6,132 nucleotides of DNA from JBMYQA01 sp049600855 (lineage in GTDB: Bacteria; Bacteroidota; Bacteroidia; Cytophagales; Flammeovirgaceae), in assembly GCA_049600855.1 (NCBI GenBank), contig JBMYQA010000340.1:1-6132 (forward strand), in the 5' to 3' direction. This document shows positions 5,238 to 6,132 of this stretch, in pieces. The notes beneath the pieces were generated by a model. It searched no databases. It was not told where the DNA came from and worked only from the letters and a program-made list of their open reading frames with translations. Both the position numbers and the translations under genes were made by a program. Positions within the stretch are counted from its first letter, which is position 1. Each line of letters starts with the position of its first letter.

Positions 5238-6074
5238 TTAAGATAGGAGTGACCAATCATGGGCTTGGATGCTTCTAGCCGCATTTTCAATATAGTTAGG
5301 CAAAGTTTCTTCTTCAATAATTCGTTTAGGGCTTTCTATATCGTTTAATATGCGTAGTGCATTATCGTAAGTTTTAAAGAGCTGTTTACGTTGAGGTTTA
5401 GCGATGAAAAGATCAAAGCTCAATTGTTCTTTTTGAGCCTTGGGGGCTAGTTTAGTGAGTTCACCAAACCAACGAAATGATTTATTTTGGATGCTATCGC
5501 TTTCTTTTAAATCAAAACTAATAGATTTAATTAGATTGACCGTTCCATTTTTCCACGCGAAATCAAATTTGGTTTTTTGAAGCGCATTCTCTAGTACGTA
5601 ATTCTTTCTAAATAATTTTGCAATAGATTGATATTGAGCAATTTGTTGTACTATCTTATCATTTAAATATTTTTCATCTTTACGCTCAAACTTATGCTGA
5701 TGCTCATATACGTAGAAGTAAGATTTGATGTAATAATTGAGGGTTTGATCTATCGTGTTATACTGACCAGATTTTATAGGAGAAAAGTATAAGTTAGTTG
5801 CATCTTCAAGTAAAAGTTGTTCCAGCGTTTCTCTACTAAGTGTAGTCGGAATGGCAAGCTGCTTAACTTTTTGTTGAAAACCTTTTAAATATGATCGAAT
5901 TAATGGAAGATTTGTATCGGGATAAAAGTTAGTTAATCGACTTAACTTATTTGGATAAACAAATGAAAAGTGTTGTTCTTCTTGAAAAAAGAAAAGAAGC
6001 CCAATATTCACCTCTTCCCCTAAGAAATATGAAGGGCGATATTTCAAAATGCTATATTGAAATAAGTTTGTCAT
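5238..6074 (-). CDS. DUF3037-family protein
   Basis: A 278-residue, probably cytoplasmic protein with no signal peptide or membrane helix. Its N-terminus, FQYSILKYRPSYFLGEEVNIGLLFFF (positions 5-30), carries the DUF3037 signature: a Y-S-I-x-[RK]-Y-x-P strand followed by E-x-V-N-I-G and a hydrophobic strand. Residues 60-165 are mostly charged and helical. Residues 168-230 (FDFAWKNGTVNLIKSISFDL and onwards) look like a second alpha/beta domain with an NG turn. DUF3037 has no established activity, but family members are often encoded beside small HipA-like kinases. The ATG overlaps the stop of an upstream minus-strand frame as ATGA, which supports this start and suggests translational coupling. 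The gene looks more A/T-rich than the cytochrome operon: one sampled 60-base line (5641-5700) has 15 G/C against 26 in 481-540. A link to the sigma operon 278 bases downstream is not supported. Confidence 0.75.
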   Translation of the reverse strand: MTNLFQYSILKYRPSYFLGEEVNIGLLFFFQEEQHFSFVYPNKLSRLTNFYPDTNLPLIRSYLKGFQQKVKQLAIPTTLSRETLEQLLLEDATNLYFSPIKSGQYNTIDQTLNYYIKSYFYVYEHQHKFERKDEKYLNDKIVQQIAQYQSIAKLFRKNYVLENALQKTKFDFAWKNGTVNLIKSISFDLKESDSIQNKSFRWFGELTKLAPKAQKEQLSFDLFIAKPQRKQLFKTYDNALRILNDIESPKRIIEEETLPNYIENAARSIQAHDWSLLS

Positions 6075-6132
6075 TGAATGAGGCTAAATAATAGATTTTG
6101 GAAAAGAGCAGGGTTTTGTTTAATAGCTTTAA
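6071..6132 (-). CDS. C-terminal end of an upstream gene coupled to the DUF3037 gene (partial)
   Basis: The last 19 codons of a minus-strand frame open to the window edge, ending in TGA at 6073-6071. The tail reads KAIKQNPALFQNLLFSLIQ, a plausible amphipathic helix. The TGA overlaps the DUF3037 start as ATGA, a classic coupling junction, which is the main reason to call it. From the usual neighbourhood of DUF3037 the missing gene could be a HipA-like kinase, but the tail alone does not identify any family. Confidence 0.5.
   Translation of the reverse strand, partial: KAIKQNPALFQNLLFSLIQ

Overview
The window reads as ordinary chromosomal DNA from a member of the Bacteroidota, most likely a Cytophagales-like bacterium. 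This rests on protein families rather than a database search: an ECF sigma factor followed by an anti-sigma/outer-membrane barrel fusion, a DUF5777-type beta-barrel, lipoproteins with acidic residues just after the lipid cysteine, A/T-rich translation starts without strong Shine-Dalgarno sequences, and one match to the Bacteroidota -7 element TAnnTTTG. No rRNA, tRNA, CRISPR array, insertion sequence or transposase was seen.

Layout, left to right. Positions 1-116 hold the 3' end of a plus-strand gene, probably a short-chain dehydrogenase. Everything else is on the minus strand and is transcribed right to left, so the two blocks converge at about 117-173. Positions 174-2446 hold a compact three-gene redox operon: a monoheme cytochrome c lipoprotein, a DUF5777 outer-membrane barrel and a TsdA-like diheme cytochrome c. 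Upstream of it, 2447-2579 carries two inverted repeats and a candidate promoter. Positions 2580-2804 encode a 74-residue lipoprotein of unknown function. Positions 2949-4959 are a sigma/anti-sigma pair with overlapping reading frames. A 278-base non-coding stretch (4960-5237) holds a candidate ECF-type promoter and several small inverted repeats. Positions 5238-6074 encode a DUF3037-family protein, coupled through an ATGA overlap to an upstream gene of which only the last 19 codons are present.

How the genes may work together. The cytochrome operon looks like an envelope electron-transfer unit: one heme carrier tethered to a membrane by lipid, one barrel in the outer membrane, and one diheme protein in the periplasm or anchored to the inner membrane. 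Its diheme member has a Cys in the position of the unusual axial heme ligand of thiosulfate dehydrogenase TsdA, which hints at sulfur-compound chemistry but does not prove it. The sigma/anti-sigma pair is the most striking part. The anti-sigma protein has a short cytoplasmic N-terminus, one inner-membrane helix, a linker of about 220 hydrophilic residues and a C-terminal barrel, so a single chain could link the outer membrane to a cytoplasmic sigma factor. The DUF3037 gene probably belongs to a separate two-gene unit, by analogy with HipA-like kinase/DUF3037 pairs, but its partner lies outside the window.
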